From positions 1 to 41,368 of the IMG/VR virus record IMGVR_UViG_3300008448_000207: DNA of 41,368 nt; one strand, 5' to 3'. A program made the position numbers and the translations under genes. Each line of letters begins with the position of its first letter. Within the stretch, counting starts at the first letter, position 1. The notes under the pieces were generated by a model. That model was not told the origin of the DNA. It saw only the letters and a list, made by a program, of their open reading frames with translations, and did no database searches. The stretch comes from a virus. Positions 1-7,686 of the stretch are shown here, piece by piece.

Positions 1-1812
1 AAGAGTTTGTTCAATTAAACTTCCAGCTTTTTCTGCTGCTAAAATTTCTGGAGTTAAATATTTCCATCCTTCTCCGCCTTTAAACAGAGCCTTCATATGG
101 AATACACCCTTTACTATATATCCAAAGAAGTTTGCAAGTACACCAGTTAACATAATAAGTGGTCCAGCTACAGCTGTTAGCCCTCCAAATAATGTTAGTA
201 CTTGTTTTAATGGCTTAGGTAAATTATCTACAAATTCTAATATTTTTGTAACAACATTAATTAATGTTGTGTTAATTGCTAAAAATTGATTTCCTACTGT
301 GGCCAACTCAGCCTTTAATCCTTCTACAGCTCTATTATATCTTCCAGAAGCAGATTCTGTAACAGCCTTTAATTCTCGATCAGCCAATGCTCCCAAATCG
401 CCTGTGCTTGCTTTCATTAAGTCTAAAACTTGTAGTGTCTGGCTTCCTTGTTTTCCTAGATTTTCAAATAGGGCATTCATTCTAGAAAACTGGAATTTAC
501 CAAATAAATTTTCAATTGCTTGTTGCTTTTTTAATGGATCAAGCTGATCTAATGCTGCTTGCAAAGCAAGTAAGGTATCTGTGGTGCTTCCAGCATTGTC
601 ATTTACAATTCCTAAAAGATCTATTCCAAATCCCTTAAATTGTTCTACAGCTTTATCTGTAGGGTTAATTAAAGATGCAAGACCTGATTTTAGTGCGTTA
701 GCACCTTCAGATGCATTAATTCCACCTTCACGCATAGCTGTTAAATAAAGAGCTAAATCTTTTACGCTTCCGCCTAAACCTTGAATTACTGGTCCAGCCT
801 TTGGAATTGCTTCCACCAAATCATTTAGACTTGTTGATGTTTGGTTTTCAACTGCGTTTAAAAAGTTAATTGATTCTGATAGTTGATCTGTATTTTGTTT
901 AAATGCAGATTGAATTGCTAATGTTGCTTTCATTGCTTCTGCTCTATCAACTTCTCCAAGCACTGCAAGTCTAGTTGTTTCTTCGATTGAAGCAATAAGC
1001 TCCTGTCCAGTTTTTCCTGTTGCTGCAATATCTGCGCCTAGCGCTAAAGTTTCTCTATATGACGCACCTAAATTTTGAGATAAAGCTTTAGCTGTTGCCT
1101 CAACCTCTTGTCTTACCTTACCTAATTCTTCTGTTGTAGTTCCAGCAGTATCTCCATAAACCTTTACAAGTCTTGTTAACTCTGCATCTGCCGTTCTAAA
1201 AGCATCTGCTGCAGCTTTTCCAAATGCTGCTAGAGGAAGTGTAAGACCTACAGTTAACTGACGACCTGCCCACTGTGTATTTTTACCCCAGTTAATAAGT
1301 TGACCAGCGCCCTGCTGAACAACTTTATTCATAATCTGAAGTTCTTGTCTTGCAATTGCAGTTTTATTTTTTACTTCGTCAAGGCCTCTAGGCACCTGTA
1401 CGTTAAATTGCATTAGCCCCTGAGCATTTCTTCCCAGAGGCTGTATAATTGCGTTTTGCAATGCTACTTGTTGTTTTGCAAGATCTCTAATAAGTCCGCC
1501 AGATGTTTTGGCGTGATTTTGCATAGTCTTATAATATTGATTTAACTTAAGCTGTCCTGAATCTAAATTTTTTCCAAATTTTTCTACATCAGAATTTAAG
1601 CTTACAAAGTGTGTTGAAAATTGGCCTGTGCTTCTTAAAGTGTCCGAAAAGGACCTATTCATTACTGCAATTTGATTTGCAAACATCTTGTTTGATGATG
1701 CAATTTTTTCTTGCAGTTTAGATAGGGATGCGGTTACTTTATGAACATCTGCAATGAGTCCCGAAAAATCCGCATCTGCGGTAATTCGGGTTCTTACTTG
1801 TTCATCAGCCAT
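1..1812 (-). CDS. Tail tape measure protein, TP901 family (N-terminal 604 residues, continues past left edge)
   Basis: This protein spans the tail lumen, sets tail length and is released on injection. Reading frame 1812 to 1 is open throughout and begins MADEQVRTRITADADFSG. The N-terminal 150 residues are coiled-coil-like. The middle carries the TP901 tape-measure signature: WAGRQLTVGLTLPLAAFG, then an Ala-rich helical stretch with ALGADIAATGKTGQELI and LNDLVEAIPKAGPVIQGLGG. A hydrophobic segment near residues 550-580 (LTLFGGLTAVAGPLIMLTGV) is typical of the membrane-inserting part. It starts three bases after the frameshifted chaperone gene, the usual neighbour. The C-terminal part, often with a peptidase or lysozyme domain, lies outside the window. 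Confidence 0.95.
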   Translation of the reverse strand, partial: MADEQVRTRITADADFSGLIADVHKVTASLSKLQEKIASSNKMFANQIAVMNRSFSDTLRSTGQFSTHFVSLNSDVEKFGKNLDSGQLKLNQYYKTMQNHAKTSGGLIRDLAKQQVALQNAIIQPLGRNAQGLMQFNVQVPRGLDEVKNKTAIARQELQIMNKVVQQGAGQLINWGKNTQWAGRQLTVGLTLPLAAFGKAAADAFRTADAELTRLVKVYGDTAGTTTEELGKVRQEVEATAKALSQNLGASYRETLALGADIAATGKTGQELIASIEETTRLAVLGEVDRAEAMKATLAIQSAFKQNTDQLSESINFLNAVENQTSTSLNDLVEAIPKAGPVIQGLGGSVKDLALYLTAMREGGINASEGANALKSGLASLINPTDKAVEQFKGFGIDLLGIVNDNAGSTTDTLLALQAALDQLDPLKKQQAIENLFGKFQFSRMNALFENLGKQGSQTLQVLDLMKASTGDLGALADRELKAVTESASGRYNRAVEGLKAELATVGNQFLAINTTLINVVTKILEFVDNLPKPLKQVLTLFGGLTAVAGPLIMLTGVLANFFGYIVKGVFHMKALFKGGEGWKYLTPEILAAEKAGSLIEQTL

Positions 1813-1815
1813 TTA

Positions 1816-2477
1816 TTACTCCTTAGAATATCCTAAACCTGCTCCAATTCCAAATCCTGCTTCTGCAGCAAATTGTCCTTGTAGTGAAACTATGTCAGAT
1901 CCGTCTGCTTCAATTCCTAATGCTTTTCTTCTGACATCTTCAAAGGTAGGACCTTCGTTTTTTTCTTCTTCGATGTTAAGATCGATACCTTGCATTCCTG
2001 CAAGAAACTTTCTTTCCTCCGACTCTTTCTTTTTAATAGATTTCAATGTTTGCAATAACTCTGGCATTGAAAGACTTTCTTCTAGTTCTTCGTAATTTTT
2101 CCAATGACCTAAAAGAAAAACTTCTCCTAATAAAGCGGCTAAGTCTAGTTCTGACCAGCCAGAACCGCTGCCGCTAGTAGGTTTGGGTCGTCCAACTTAA
2201 TACCACCACATACTTCAAGTATGCGGTTGATGGTTGGAACGTCAAGAGCATCTTCTAATGCGTCTCTATTTGCTACGAGTTCTGGTTGCTGCTTTTCTAG
2301 TGCTACTGCTACTGCATCAATTAAAATATCTAGAGTTTCATCTTCTGTTGTTGCTTCACCAGTTCTTTGGATGGCTTGCATAAACTTTCTAAGCTCTTTA
2401 ATTGTTAAAGGCTTAAGTTTTACTACGGCACCATTTTGTAAGGTGATTTCTTCTACATTATATACTGTTGTTGCCAA
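1816..2477 (-). CDS. Tail assembly chaperone, frameshifted long form (gpGT-like)
   Basis: The long chaperone is made when ribosomes slip -1 from the short frame at 2181-2187 into an overlapping frame that runs to the stop at 1816-1818. The second frame has no start codon in its first part. It opens after a stop at 2197-2199 and reads PTSGSGSGWSELDLAALLG, then FLLGHWKNYEELEESL and a Lys/Glu-rich tail. An ATG at 2067 would give only an 83-residue fragment and has no good ribosome site. From the TTG at 2477 the fusion is about 220 residues. In lambda the matching gpGT recruits the tape measure to the tail tube; the tape measure gene follows directly here. Confidence 0.85.
2145..2477 (-). CDS. 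Tail assembly chaperone, short form (gpG-like)
   Basis: The zero-frame product is about 110 residues, helical, ending LDDPNLLAAAVLAGQN. Size and position between tail tube and tape measure match gpG-type chaperones. Start choice: the frame is open up to an ATG at 2504, but a -10 box (TATAAT) ends only two bases before it. A perfect AGGAGG follows the ATG and sits six bases before a TTG at 2477. The TTG start, with reading ATTVYNVEEITLQ, is therefore preferred. The gene has its own promoter and lies downstream of a terminator, so it can be expressed separately from the tail tube gene. Confidence 0.85.
   Translation of the reverse strand: MATTVYNVEEITLQNGAVVKLKPLTIKELRKFMQAIQRTGEATTEDETLDILIDAVAVALEKQQPELVANRDALEDALDVPTINRILEVCGGIKLDDPNLLAAAVLAGQN
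2181..2187 (-). other. Programmed -1 frameshift slippery heptamer CCCAAAC
   Basis: Read on the minus strand the site is C CCA AAC in the zero frame, a canonical X XXY YYZ heptamer. After slippage it is read CCC AAA. It lies about 11 codons before the short-form stop, inside the window where the second frame is open (2196 down to 2148). This is the standard placement for lambda-type G/GT slippage. Confidence 0.88.
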
Positions 2478-2506
2478 TTTAATCCTCCTAGGATCTAGTC
2501 TCATTT

Positions 2507-2535
2507 ATTATAACATATAGGTATTATCACCACAA
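2507..2535 (-). promoter_or_regulatory. Promoter for tail chaperone / tape measure
   Basis: On the minus strand, TTGTGG (2535-2530), a 17-base spacer and a perfect TATAAT (2512-2507). It lies between the terminator at 2541-2564 and the chaperone start, so it would restart transcription for the tail chaperones and tape measure. Confidence 0.6.
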
Positions 2536-2540
2536 ACAGA

Positions 2541-2564
2541 AGACCCCCCATTTCTGGGGGGCCC
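2541..2564 (-). terminator. Hairpin terminator after tail tube gene
   Basis: A perfect 7-bp G/C stem (CCCCCCA / TGGGGGG) with loop TTTC at 2544-2561 lies just after the tail tube stop codon. On the minus strand a short T/C-rich tract follows. The weak U-run suggests partial termination, which would lower tail chaperone levels relative to tail tube. Confidence 0.65.
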
Positions 2565-2582
2565 TGTTAATTAATAAATTAA

Positions 2583-3296
2583 TTACGCAAGAACTCGGTC
2601 AATAATCTTACCATATTCTGAACCAGTGTAATTAGCGTCTGGAAGCAGACGGAATGTTACTGGGAAAGTTGTTGGTGTATTACGTGCTAGTGAGAACTGT
2701 GACTGTTGTACAGAAAGAACACGACGTGCATAATATACACGCTCTGTTGTTGCTGCTACTTCTGCCGATGCACCCTTTGCAAGAGTTGGTGCTTGACCAA
2801 CTGCAAACAACTGACGCTCTGTTGGCTGAACACCAAGTGCTCCAGCCTCAAGGCCAAGTGTTAGAGACTTATCGTCTGCACCTGTTGCGCCCTTTGTAGG
2901 GTATGCATCTGTTGATGCTACGTTATCCTTTGTGAGAGTTGAAGCTCCCTGTCCGAATACCAAAAGAACGTTTGCAAGTGTTCCTTCAGACATTTCGGTT
3001 GCAATCATAACTTCCATCGCTGACTTGAAAAGCTTAGCTGTATCAAGAAGCTGATCTACTGTTACTGAATCATATGTTGGGTTGTAAGTGATCTGAAGAC
3101 CATTGTTGGTGAAACCAACGTTACGAACTAGATTAGATGCTGCAAGTGTAGTTGCGGCTGATGTTCTTGGAGCAAATGAAACTCCTGAACCTGAATCTAG
3201 AATATTTTCAACGTATGATGGATCTGTTGAATCCTTGACTGATACATATAGTGGTGATGCACCAACAAGAATATTCTTTGCATTATTAAATGCCAT
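2583..3296 (-). CDS. Major tail tube protein (probable)
   Basis: This 237-residue protein is predicted to be the repeating subunit of the tail tube. It starts MAFNNAKNILVGASPLYVSV, is rich in Ser, Thr, Ala and Val, and lacks signal peptide and membrane segments. The ATG is preceded by a strong AGGAGG about seven bases upstream. The call rests on size, composition and position: tail terminator before it, chaperones with frameshift and tape measure after it. A terminator follows directly, as expected for a highly expressed gene. I cannot exclude another abundant virion protein. Confidence 0.75.
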   Translation of the reverse strand: MAFNNAKNILVGASPLYVSVKDSTDPSYVENILDSGSGVSFAPRTSAATTLAASNLVRNVGFTNNGLQITYNPTYDSVTVDQLLDTAKLFKSAMEVMIATEMSEGTLANVLLVFGQGASTLTKDNVASTDAYPTKGATGADDKSLTLGLEAGALGVQPTERQLFAVGQAPTLAKGASAEVAATTERVYYARRVLSVQQSQFSLARNTPTTFPVTFRLLPDANYTGSEYGKIIDRVLA

Positions 3297-3397
3297 TGTT
3301 ATACCTCCTGTTTTTTAAACATAATATTAAGTTTTTGTGGCTGGCTAGGCCGTTCCTCTTGTCTAATTGTAGTGGATAAACGACCCAAAGGCAAACT

Positions 3398-3910
3398 CTA
3401 TACAAACCTGCCATTTACGTCAGATATCCTGGCATACTTAACTTCAAGGATTACATCTGAAGACAAAAATCCCTGGATTTCTTCAGAAGGACTAGTTGGG
3501 GAAATCTCTGATATAAAAATGCTGTAGAACTTAAACTTATCAGATACTCCACCCCACAAATTTAGATCCCTTGCTGAGTCATCCATTCTTCTAAATAAAT
3601 CTGTCATAAAATTTCTAAGCTGATTTATCTCAGAAACGTCTGTTGAATAAATAGTAAAAAGTATTTGTTCGCAACATATTGCCCAATTCTCTTCATACGA
3701 CATACCAATCTTGTCATACACAATATGGGTTTTGCCACTTAAAAATTGATTCATCTCTGGAGACTGTTGAACTGGAATAATGGGAACAATTGATGAACCA
3801 AGGCTGTCTGAGTAATAATCGTCTGCTTCTAATAGACCTATTGTTAAAATTTGATCCCACAAATATTTTCTTATTTCTATTGAGGCATCTAACTTATAGT
3901 CTGCTGTCAT
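3398..3910 (-). CDS. Tail terminator / tail completion protein (probable)
   Basis: 170 residues, starting MTADYKLDASIEIRKYLWDQ. It looks like a small alpha/beta protein: an N-terminal helix, hydrophobic strands (HIVYDKIGMSYEENWAICCE, QILFTIYSTDVSEINQL) and a helix with FMTDLFRRMDD. Proteins of this kind at this position cap the tail tube and connect it to the head. The start overlaps the preceding stop by four bases (ATGA), which implies translational coupling. The call is mainly positional. Confidence 0.6.
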   Translation of the reverse strand: MTADYKLDASIEIRKYLWDQILTIGLLEADDYYSDSLGSSIVPIIPVQQSPEMNQFLSGKTHIVYDKIGMSYEENWAICCEQILFTIYSTDVSEINQLRNFMTDLFRRMDDSARDLNLWGGVSDKFKFYSIFISEISPTSPSEEIQGFLSSDVILEVKYARISDVNGRFV

Positions 3911-4698
3911 AATGACCCTCCAAATGCCTGAGTAAGTGCAGAGTCCGCCTGTGAACGAATATAATTTGGAGAAAATGAATATTGAACTCTTTTAATATTT
4001 GATGGAACGCTTAATGCTTTTGAAATAGAACTATTAAACATTTTTTGAAATCCTGATTTTTTAATTGAACCGCTTACAAGTTGGCCACTAAAAAATCTAG
4101 AATATTGTAGGTCAAAGGAGTTCTTTACAGAGGGTCCTCCAGGCCTTCTAACGGTCACTGAAGCCCCTTCTGGCATAAATACAGTAACTCCATCCATAGA
4201 AAAAACAAGTCGCTTAGAGGAGCGTGGAGAGATTATTAGAGGCTCTCCTTTTTCCATAATAAAAGCTTTATCTCTAAACACATGCTTTTTGCCTGGCATT
4301 CTAGTTGGTACACCAACCTTAGATGGCAAAAATTCATAATTAATTGCAAATGAAAGTCCATCTTGAGATACTTTATTTATCTTAAATAATCTAGAGCTAG
4401 CATCTCCAGTCTTTTTCCATTCATATACATGGTGAAAAGATTTTGGCTTAATTCTTGATTGAGAATCTATATATTCTGGAAAATCTTTGTTTATTTGATC
4501 AAAGATTACTTTAGTGAATTTGTTTTGAAATGTTTTATTAGTAGTCAATTTGGCAATGACGTTTGCTTCGTAATAAACATATGCAGATACTTGAGCAACT
4601 GTGCTATCTTTAAATATTGTCTTATCACGACTATTACTGCCTACGGCTAATCTTTCTAGGCCGCTGGCTGCTTGAAGTAACATTCCATTATAGTCCAA
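3907..4698 (-). CDS. Minor head-tail / tail completion protein (HK97 gp10 position)
   Basis: 263 residues, no membrane segment, basic C-terminal half with many Ser, Lys and Arg residues (SKRLVFSMDGVTVFMPEGA, VRRPGGPSVKNSF). It lies between the head closure protein and the tail terminator, where HK97 gp10-like proteins usually occur, but is longer than most of them. Its start overlaps the upstream gene by 11 bases and its stop overlaps the next start by four, so the connector genes form one coupled operon. Function is inferred from context only. Confidence 0.5.
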   Translation of the reverse strand: MDYNGMLLQAASGLERLAVGSNSRDKTIFKDSTVAQVSAYVYYEANVIAKLTTNKTFQNKFTKVIFDQINKDFPEYIDSQSRIKPKSFHHVYEWKKTGDASSRLFKINKVSQDGLSFAINYEFLPSKVGVPTRMPGKKHVFRDKAFIMEKGEPLIISPRSSKRLVFSMDGVTVFMPEGASVTVRRPGGPSVKNSFDLQYSRFFSGQLVSGSIKKSGFQKMFNSSISKALSVPSNIKRVQYSFSPNYIRSQADSALTQAFGGSL

Positions 4699-5116
4699 TT
4701 TGCTGATTCTCCGATCTCTTTACAGATGTGTTGAATCCAATAGGTTTTCCAAAAGGATCTGTTATTGGTGTCGTTCCTATAATTTCAAAAACTGTGGGGG
4801 TCTCATTTGGATAATTTATTTCAGTCCAAATTGGCCTATTTGAAGAATCACGAATATTGCTTATTTTATCTCTAGCTGTTAATCTCTCTAAAGTTCTTAT
4901 TTGTAGAACCTGTTCATTAGAATACTTATTTGAAAATACTTGTCTGTCGCTGCCTCTTGAAGTTGCCGAATTACTTATAACCCCCTTTGCATGGCAATTC
5001 ACCGTTTTATAAAAGATCCATTCTTTTTTAATGGCGCCAGTATTTGCATCCTGAGAATCTATTTGTCTGTATACATCCAACTTCATAGAAAGTAGGGAGT
5101 CTATTAAATTGTTCAT
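4688..5116 (-). CDS. Head closure / head-tail stopper protein (probable)
   Basis: 142 residues. It has the look of SPP1 gp16-type stoppers: short beta-rich protein with MKLDVYRQIDSQDANTGAIK near the start, then strands through residues 30-140. It follows the larger connector protein with a one-base overlap (TAATG). These proteins close the capsid after packaging and provide the docking face for the tail. Confidence 0.6.
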   Translation of the reverse strand: MNNLIDSLLSMKLDVYRQIDSQDANTGAIKKEWIFYKTVNCHAKGVISNSATSRGSDRQVFSNKYSNEQVLQIRTLERLTARDKISNIRDSSNRPIWTEINYPNETPTVFEIIGTTPITDPFGKPIGFNTSVKRSENQQIGL

Positions 5117-6099
5117 TAAATTATTACCGACTGAGTTAAGACATATTCTGATAAAAGCTGATCTGCATAGGCGTTTCCAGTACCAGTATAAGCTTGTGAA
5201 TCAAACTCAAAGTTCCAGTCAAACGTCTGTATTGTTTTTAAGTACCTGTTTCTCCATTCTTTATCGTTAGAGAAGAAATCTTTAATAAGCTCAATACATG
5301 CTAAATCAACTTGGGCTGGCACTTTATTCCAGCCAAATTTACCTATAACCTTATATTTTACATTTGGTATAAATGCACCAGTCCCATAATCATTAAATGA
5401 TGGAGGCACCATTCCGTTTGCAATATATGTTGAGTTATCTAGTAGATTTGCTCTATTAACTTTAATTCCGTATCCAGTTTCAGATACTTCTAGGCTAAGG
5501 CCCCAGTTGTTTATAGAATTTAAACTATCATAGAGAAGAACATCATTTACATATAGCTTATATATTGTATTAATTTTTTGTTGTGTTGGTAGAACATCTG
5601 ACCCAGAACCATAAACTAGCTCTACATCATCGTACAAATAAAACGACTGTCCAGTATAGTCTTCAATTTTTCTACGTGCATAATTTTCTGCAGCTTTTAA
5701 TTCTTTATAAGACCTATAAGATGGATCTGAGGGATCTGAACTTATACCAAGCTCTTGGTACATCTGAGACAAATCGGTATATGGAGTAACAACAGAGACG
5801 TCGTGAGTTTTAGAAACAGCAGAAGAGTTTACGGTATAATTCCACTCTAATTTTAAAACCCTGTTTCTTGTTGTTATATTTAAAGGAATATAAACATTGT
5901 ACAAACCAATATTTGTTTCATCTTTAACTGAAGTTAATGTTGTTAAAATGGTAGTAGGGCTTATTGATGGAACAATAGCGGGGTCTTCTGTAATATCATA
6001 AACTTTTACAGTTGGGGCAGAATCTGAGTCTACTACCTCTCCTTGCCAAAATACCTGATGAGATATTGGCGAGTTGGTACCTATCAATACTTCTGCCAT
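5116..6099 (-). CDS. Head-tail connector with N-terminal beta domain
   Basis: 327 residues. The first ~105 residues look like an immunoglobulin-like or all-beta domain (HQVFWQGEVVDSDSAPTVKV, GLYNVYIPLNITTRNRVLKL). The remainder has the pattern of gp6/gp15-type adaptors: SYKELKAAENYARRKIEDYT, an aromatic/acidic strand, and LACIELIKDFFSNDKEWRNR near the C terminus. The adaptor would bind the portal ring. The extra beta domain at the N terminus is larger than in typical 100-residue adaptors and may be surface-exposed. Confidence 0.6.
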   Translation of the reverse strand: MAEVLIGTNSPISHQVFWQGEVVDSDSAPTVKVYDITEDPAIVPSISPTTILTTLTSVKDETNIGLYNVYIPLNITTRNRVLKLEWNYTVNSSAVSKTHDVSVVTPYTDLSQMYQELGISSDPSDPSYRSYKELKAAENYARRKIEDYTGQSFYLYDDVELVYGSGSDVLPTQQKINTIYKLYVNDVLLYDSLNSINNWGLSLEVSETGYGIKVNRANLLDNSTYIANGMVPPSFNDYGTGAFIPNVKYKVIGKFGWNKVPAQVDLACIELIKDFFSNDKEWRNRYLKTIQTFDWNFEFDSQAYTGTGNAYADQLLSEYVLTQSVII

Positions 6100-6122
6100 T
6101 GACCTACTCCTTCTTATTGCTT

Positions 6123-6524
6123 TTAGTTATAAAATTCCTGAACTTCCTTTGGAGTTGCAACTCTGAAACCTTCTTCTACGTCAAAAATCTTTTGAGCTTC
6201 TGCTTCAGTTAGTGCTACAAAAGGGTGCTCCTTTGTAAATGTATGCCCTTGAATATCATATCTAAAATTATCTCTAGTCATTCTTACTAGGACAGTTCCA
6301 GCCGCCTGCTCTTTTTTGTGATCAAACTTAGGCAATACTTCAATCGTGTCTTCTTCTGATACATCTTTCATTGTTTGTAGTGTTTTTTGATATACAGACC
6401 ATGTTACGCCTTCTTCTGATAATGCTGCTATTACGTCTGCTTTATTCTTTAAGGTTCCTGTATCTACGCCAAAATCTTCGGCAAGTTTCTTTAGTTCGGT
6501 TACCTTTAATGTGTCAAATGACAT
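6123..6524 (-). CDS. Hypothetical head protein with SAP/Rho-N-like N terminus
   Basis: 133 residues. The first 45 residues (MSFDTLKVTELKKLAEDFGV, then KADVIAALSEEGVTW) match the helix-extended-helix pattern of LEM/SAP/Rho N-terminal domains, often found in a small gene beside phage capsid genes. The second half is beta-rich (GTVLVRMTRDNFRYDIQGHT). It is separated from the capsid gene by a strong terminator. It may be a decoration or connector-associated protein; function unknown. Confidence 0.55.
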   Translation of the reverse strand: MSFDTLKVTELKKLAEDFGVDTGTLKNKADVIAALSEEGVTWSVYQKTLQTMKDVSEEDTIEVLPKFDHKKEQAAGTVLVRMTRDNFRYDIQGHTFTKEHPFVALTEAEAQKIFDVEEGFRVATPKEVQEFYN

Positions 6525-6573
6525 ATTGTCTCCTTTTTCTAGGTATTTAATTATATCATTGTTAAATTCAAAT

Positions 6574-6607
6574 GAAAAGCCCCCAAAAATAAATTTGGGG
6601 GCTTTTC
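6574..6607 (-). terminator. Strong terminator after major capsid gene
   Basis: A perfect 14-bp inverted repeat (GAAAAGCCCCCAAA at 6574-6587 with its complement at 6594-6607) and a six-base A/T loop. On the minus strand the stem ends CTTTTC. It lies 15 bases after the capsid stop codon and would limit read-through to the connector genes. Confidence 0.85.
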
Positions 6608-6622
6608 AAGCCTATTTCCTAA

Positions 6623-7672
6623 TTAGGAAGCGACCTTAACGTTCTTTACAACTACCCATGCATCAGCTTGTTCAATCTGAACGCCAACACGAGTAAACAT
6701 TGTGTATTCGATAGAGTCCTTCTTTGGCCAGAAGAAGCGATATACAGTTACATCACGCTTGATACCAATAACTACGTTATTTGGGAATGTCAAGTGTACG
6801 TCTCCGTGATCGCCAGTCTCACCAGAGTAGTCACCGTCTTGTGCCTCTTTTAGAAGAGGAACTTCAACGATTGGAATACCGAATGCGAATGGTGCAACGA
6901 ATCCAGCTGGACCACCAAGACCTGGTTGATCTCCACGGATAATGCTTGAAGCAATATCTTGTGGGTTTACGTTCTGGATGTTTTGTGATGTTGAGTACAA
7001 GTAGTCCTGGATCAAGTTAGATCCTGCAAGGAATCGAAGATCCTGGCGACGTTGCTTGTACTTGCGTGGAAGTGCCTTCAACGCTGAGTTGAATACTGCA
7101 CGAGAAATATTAGCACCTGCTGCGTCAACTACGTGTCCGCTAGCCTTTGCCTTCTTTACAACACCGTCAAATGACTTGTATAGGTTGTCTGAAGTTAGAG
7201 CTGTATTTCCGTTAAGAACTACATCTTCAATATCATTACCTGCCTGTGTTGCCATCAAACGTGCAATGTGATCTTCTAGATCTGCACCTTCAATGTTGTC
7301 TTCAAGTGCTTCTGTTGAAAGCTCCCAGTCTAGGCGAAGCTTCTTTGTTGTTAGAGAAATCTTTGAGAAAGTCACTGCACTGTTTGTGCCTGTGTTTTCA
7401 CCTTCTGAAGCAAGCTTCATTAGTTTCTCTCCGACTGACATACGGTCAATCTCTGTTGTATCGGCCTTCATTCGGACTGTACGGGCGACCTTACCAATTA
7501 CGGTAGCATCGAACATATAATCTAGAAAGCGGGCTGATTGTTCTGGGTTTAGAAGTCCACCGTTTCCGTTTTCGGAAGCTCTGTGTACTCCTGTACCACC
7601 TGTTGAGGAGCCAAAGCCTGTTGATACTGTTGTACCTGCTTCTGCTGCCTTTTCTAATAGTTCATTACTCAT
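6623..7672 (-). CDS. Major capsid protein, HK97 fold
   Basis: 349 residues. The main shell protein. N terminus is flexible and Gly/Ser/Thr-rich (VSTGFGSSTGGTGVHRASEN), followed by LLNPEQSARFLDYMFDATVI, the usual start of the N-arm, and TTEIDRMSVGEKLMKLASEG. Later segments RLDWELSTEALEDNIEG, RKYKQRRQDLRFLAGSNL and C-terminal VTVYRFFWPKKDSIEYTMF fit the E-loop, A-domain and P-domain of HK97-type subunits. It follows the protease/scaffold gene by 14 bases and is followed by the strong terminator. Confidence 0.92.
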   Translation of the reverse strand: MSNELLEKAAEAGTTVSTGFGSSTGGTGVHRASENGNGGLLNPEQSARFLDYMFDATVIGKVARTVRMKADTTEIDRMSVGEKLMKLASEGENTGTNSAVTFSKISLTTKKLRLDWELSTEALEDNIEGADLEDHIARLMATQAGNDIEDVVLNGNTALTSDNLYKSFDGVVKKAKASGHVVDAAGANISRAVFNSALKALPRKYKQRRQDLRFLAGSNLIQDYLYSTSQNIQNVNPQDIASSIIRGDQPGLGGPAGFVAPFAFGIPIVEVPLLKEAQDGDYSGETGDHGDVHLTFPNNVVIGIKRDVTVYRFFWPKKDSIEYTMFTRVGVQIEQADAWVVVKNVKVAS

Positions 7673-7686
7673 TTATTTCACCTACC

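Noticed and set aside
2478-2504. ATG start at 2504 for the tail chaperone
   Set aside because: A TATAAT ends two bases before it, so the transcript would start downstream; the AGGAGG serves the TTG at 2477.
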